Shown: piece by piece, positions 60,118 to 64,000 of the stretch
How the letters are laid out: each line of letters starts with the position of its first letter
Position numbering within the stretch: position 1 is the stretch's first letter
Source: Arenicola marina
Taxonomy: Eukaryota > Annelida > Polychaeta > Arenicolidae
Direction: 5' to 3'
DNA length: 64,000 nt
Assembly (NCBI GenBank): GCA_964019135.1
Contig: OZ025249.1
Span: 18,687,088 to 18,751,087, forward strand
The notes under the pieces: model-generated
Seen by the model: only the letters and a program-made list of their open reading frames with translations
Told to the model about the DNA's origin: nothing
Databases searched by the model: none
Position numbers and translations under genes: made by a program

Positions 60118-63100
60118 TGGCGGGTAGTGTCACTGAGTGTTGATGGTGGTGGATGGTGTCACTGAGTGGTGATGGTGGTGGCTGGTGTCACTGAGTGGTG
60201 ATAGTGGTGGGTGGGGTCACTGAACGGTGATGGTGGTGTCACTGAGTGGTGATGGTGGTGGGTGGGGTCACTGAGTAGTGATGGTGATGGTGATGTCACT
60301 GAGTGGTGATGGTGGTGGTGGTGTCACTGAGTGGTGGTGGTGGTTGGTGTCACTGAATGGTGATGGTGGTGGCTGGTGTCACTGAGTGGTGATGGTGGTG
60401 GCTGGTGTCACTGAGTGGTGATAGTGGTGGGTGGTGTTACTGAGTGGTGATGGTGGGGTCACTGAATGGTGATGGTGGTGTCACTGAGTGGTGATGGTGG
60501 TGTCACTGAATGGTGCCTGGTGTCACTGAGTGGTGATGGTGGCGGCTGGTGTCACTGAGTGGTGATGGTGGTGGCTGGTGTCACTGAATGGTGATGGTGG
60601 TGGGTGGTGTCACTGAGTGGTGATGGTGGTGGTGGTGTCACTGAGTGGTGATGGTGGTGGGTGGTGTCACTGAGTGGTGATGGTGGTGGTGGGGTCACTG
60701 AGTGGTGATGGTGATGGTGGTGTCACTGAGTGGTAATGGTGATGGCTGGTGTCACTGAGTGGTGATGGTGGTGGGGGTGTCACTGAGTGGTGATGGTGGT
60801 GGGTGGGGTCACTGAGTGGTGATGGTGATGGTGGTGTCACTGAGTGGTGATGGTGGTTGGTGGTGTCACTGAGTGGTGATGGTGGTTGGTGGTGTCACTG
60901 AGTGGTGATGGTGATGGTGGTGGTGGTGTCACTGAGTGGTGATGGTGGTGGGTGGGGTCACTGAATGGTGATGGTGGTGTCACTGAGTGGTGATGGTGGT
61001 GGGTGGGGTCACTGAGTGGTGATGGTGGTGGTGGTGTCACTGAGTGGTGTTGGTGGTGGGTGGGGTCACTGAGTGGTGATGGTGGTGGGTGGGGTCACTG
61101 AGTGGTGATGGTGGTGGTGGTGTCACTGAGTGGTGATGGTGGTGGGTGGGGTCACTGAGTGGTGATGGTGATGGTGGTGTCACTGAGTGGTGATGGTGGT
61201 GGGTGGGGTCACTGAGTGGTGATGGTGGTGGTGGTGTCACTGAGTGGTTTTGGTGGTGAGTGGGATCACTGAGTGGTGATGGTGATGGTGGTGTCACTGA
61301 GTGGTGATGGTGGTGGCTGGTGTCACTGAGTGGTGATGGTGGTTGGTGGTGTCACTGAGTGGTGATGGTGATGGTGGTGGTGGTGTCACTGAGTGGTGAT
61401 GGTGGTGGCTGGTGTCACAGAGTGGTGATGGTGATGGTGGTGTCACTGAGTGGTGATGGTGGTTGGTGGTGTCACTGAGTGGTGATGGTGATGGTGGTGG
61501 TGGTGTCACTGAGTGGTGATGGTGGTGGGTGGTGTCACTGAGTGGTGCCTGGTGTCACTGAGTGGTGATGGTGATGGTGGTGTTACTGAGTGGTGATGGT
61601 GGTGGCTGGTGTCACTGAGTGGTAATGGTGTCACTGAGTGGTGATAGTGGTGGGTGGGGTCACTGAGTGGTGATAGTGGTGGGTGGGGTCACTGAATGGT
61701 GATGGTGGTGTCACTGAGTGGTGATGGTGATGGTGGTGTCACTGAGTGGTGATGGTGGTGGGTGGGGTCACTGAGTGGTGATGGTGGTGTGTGGGGTCAC
61801 TGAGTGGTGATGGTGGTGGGTGGGGTCACTGAGTGGTGATGGTGATGGTGGTGTCACTGAGTGGTGATGGTGATGGTGGTGTCACTGAGTGGTGATGGTG
61901 GTGGGTGGGGTCACTGAGTGGTGATGGTGATGGTGGTGTCACTGAGTGGTGATGGTGGTGGGTGGGGTCACTGAGTGGTGATGGTGATGGTGGTGTCACT
62001 GAGTGGTGAGGGTGGTGGGTGGTGTCACTGAGTGGTGCCTGGTGTCACTGAGTGGTGCCTGGTGTCACTGAGTGGTGATGGTGGCGGCTGGTGTCACTGA
62101 GTGGTGATGGTGGTGGCTGGTGTCACTGAGTGGTGATGGTGGTGGCTGGTGTCACTGAGTGGTGATGGTGATGGTGGTGTTACTGAGTGGTGATGGTGGT
62201 GGCTGGTGTCACTGAGTGGTGATAGTGGTGGGTGGGGTCACTGAATGGTGATGGTGGTGTCACTGAGTGGTGATGGTGATGGTGGTGTCACTGAGTGGTG
62301 ATGGTGGTGGGTAGGGTCACTGAGTGGTGATGGTGGTGGTGGTGTCACTGAGTGGTGATGGTGATGGTGGTGTCACTGAGTGGTGATGGTGGTTGGTGGT
62401 GTCACTGAGTGGTGATGGTGATGGTGGTGGTGGTGTCACTGAGTGGTGATGGTGATGGTGGTGGTGGTGTCACTGAGTGGTGATGGTGGTGGGTGGTGTC
62501 ACTGAGTGGTGCCTGGTGTCATTGAGTGGTGATGGTGGTGGGTGGGTTCACTAAATGGTGATGGTGATGGTGGTGTCACTGAGTGGTGATGGTGGTGGCT
62601 GGTGTCACTGAGTGGTGATGGTGGTGGCTGGTGTCACTGAATGGTGATGGTGGTGGCTGGGGTCACTGAGTGGTGATGGTGGTGGTGGGGTCACTGAGTG
62701 GTGAAGGTGATGGTGGTGGTGGTGTCACTGAGTGGTGATGGTGGTGGATGGGGTCACTGAGTGGTGATGGTGGTGGTGGTGTCACTGAGTGGTGATGGTG
62801 ATGGTGGTGTCACTGAGTGGTGATGGTGATGGTGGGGTCACTGAGTGGTGATGGTGATGGTGGTGGTGGTGTCACTGAGTGGTGATGGTGGTGGGTGGGG
62901 TCACTGAGTGGTGATGGTGATGGTGGTGTTACTGAGTGGTGATGGTGGTGGGTGGGGTCACTGAGTGGTGCCTGGTGTCACTGAGTGGTGATGGTGGTGG
63001 GTGGGGTCACTGAATGGTGATGGTGGTGTTACTGAGTGGTGATGGTGGTGGCTGGTGTCACTGAGTGGTGATAGTGGTGGGTGGGGTCACTGAATGGTGA

Positions 63101-64000
63101 TGGTGGTGTCACTGAGTGGTGATGGTGGTGGTGGTGTCACTGAGTGGTGATGGTGGTGGGTGGGGTCACTAAATGGTGATGGTGATGGTGGTGTCACTGA
63201 GTGGTGGTGGTGGTGGCTGGGGTCACTGAGTGGTGATGGTGGTGGTCGTGTCACTGAATGGTGATGGTGATGGTGGTGGGTGGGGTCACTAAATGGTGAT
63301 GGTGATGGTGGTGTCACTGAGTGGTGATGGTGGTGGCTGGGGTCACTGAGTGGTGATGGTGGTGGTGGTGTCACTGAAGGGTGATGGTGGTGGGTGGGGT
63401 CACTGAGTGGTGATGGTGGTGGCTAGTGTCACTGAGTGGTGATGGTGGCTGGTGTCACTGAGTGGTGGTGGTGGCTGGTGTCACTGAATGGTGATGGTGA
63501 TGGTGGTGTCACTGAGTGGTGGTGGTGGTGGCTAGTGTCACTGAGTGGTGATGGTGGCTGGTGTCACTGAGTGGTGGTGGTGGCTGGTGTCACTGAGTGG
63601 TGGTGGTGGCTGGTGTCACTGAGTGGTTGTGGTGGCTGGTGTCACTGAGTGGTGATGGTGGTGGGTGGTGTCACTGAATGGTGATGGTGGTTGGTGGTGT
63701 CACTGAGTGGTGGTGGTGGTGGCTGGTGTTACTGAGTGGTGATGGTGGTGGCTGGTGTCACTGAGTGGTGATGGTGGTGGCTGGTGTCACTGAGTGGTGG
63801 TGGTGGCTGGTGTCACTGAATGGTGATGGTGATGGTGGGGTCACTGAGTGGTGATTGTGGTGGCTAGTGTCACTGAGTGGTGATGGTGGCTGGTGTCACT
63901 GAGTGGTGGTGGTGGCTGGTGTCACTGAATGGTGATGGTGATGGTGGTGTCACTGAGTGGTGGTGGTGGTGGCTAGTGTCACTGAGTGGTGATGGTGGCT
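60118..64000. repeat. GTCACTGAGTGGTGATGG minisatellite, 3.9 kb, runs off the window
   Basis: GTCACTGAGTGGTGATGG followed by a variable (GTGATG / GTGGGTGG / GTGGCTG) spacer repeats with units mostly between about 24 and 36 bp. Length changes are by whole GGT/GAT triplets, as expected from slippage in the spacer. The minus strand gives Pro/Ser/His-rich frames that are repeat artefacts. The array reaches the right edge, so its true size is unknown. Confidence 0.97.

Noticed and set aside
60837..63374. Pro/Ser/His-rich minus-strand frames in the right minisatellite
   Set aside because: They are translations of a simple GGTGAT-type repeat with no start context or domain.
1..64000. CRISPR array, phage, operon or other prokaryotic system
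   Set aside because: Tandem arrays lack CRISPR spacing between conserved repeats and unique spacers, there are no cas or phage genes, and the gene and repeats are those of an animal genome.
1..64000. Conserved microRNA hairpins (let-7, miR-1, miR-7, miR-9, miR-124 families)
   Set aside because: I looked for their mature sequences by eye and saw none. A covariance-model search would be needed to be certain.

Overview
This is a 64 kb window of animal nuclear DNA. It is gene-poor, rich in tandem repeats, and interrupted by one assembly gap of 200 N. I can support one protein-coding gene: an intronless FoxD-type forkhead transcription factor on the minus strand (51718-53874, 718 codons from the first ATG). 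No bacterial, phage, CRISPR or operon architecture is present. The host is a bilaterian invertebrate. The forkhead domain is FoxD-class and, around FIMSRFPYY, resembles protostome or spiralian FoxD more than vertebrate FOXD as I recall them. That placement is an inference, and the window alone does not name the phylum.

Layout: a 69-bp satellite runs off the left edge (1-2098). From 2 to 45 kb there is noncoding DNA in which AT-rich, featureless stretches alternate with C/G-homopolymer low-complexity belts and with compact, balanced-composition blocks. Those blocks (about 6.4-7.0, 7.6-8.7, 10.6-13.3, 18.6-20.7, 29.3-29.6 and 34.9-35.5 kb) carry well-formed transcription-factor motifs and look like candidate cis-regulatory elements. 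Embedded in this belt are two or three tRNA-derived SINEs (17.4, 25.3, 39.7 kb, and a doubtful one at 24.1 kb), a MITE-like element with terminal inverted repeats (36.5 kb) and a 24/48-bp minisatellite (21.3-22.4 kb). The gap at 45339-45538 is followed by a 2.3 kb satellite of about 35 bp (45706-48003) and a GGGGTA array. After FoxD and its CCAAT/GC-box promoter (54.36-54.62 kb) there is about 5.5 kb of sparse sequence, then a 3.9 kb GTCACTGAGTGGTGATGG minisatellite that runs off the right edge.

Working picture: a developmental transcription factor sits alone in a gene desert whose unique islands are plausible enhancers or insulators, bounded by satellite arrays. The observations I find most worth checking are a 13-codon FoxD fragment about 3 kb downstream of the gene and in the same orientation, a triple TCF/LEF-type cluster 2.3 kb beyond the FoxD stop codon, an inverted CCAAT-box arrangement in the FoxD promoter, an RFX X-box beside a CRE-like site, and higher-order repeat structure in two minisatellites. 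All motif calls were made by eye and need conservation or chromatin data.
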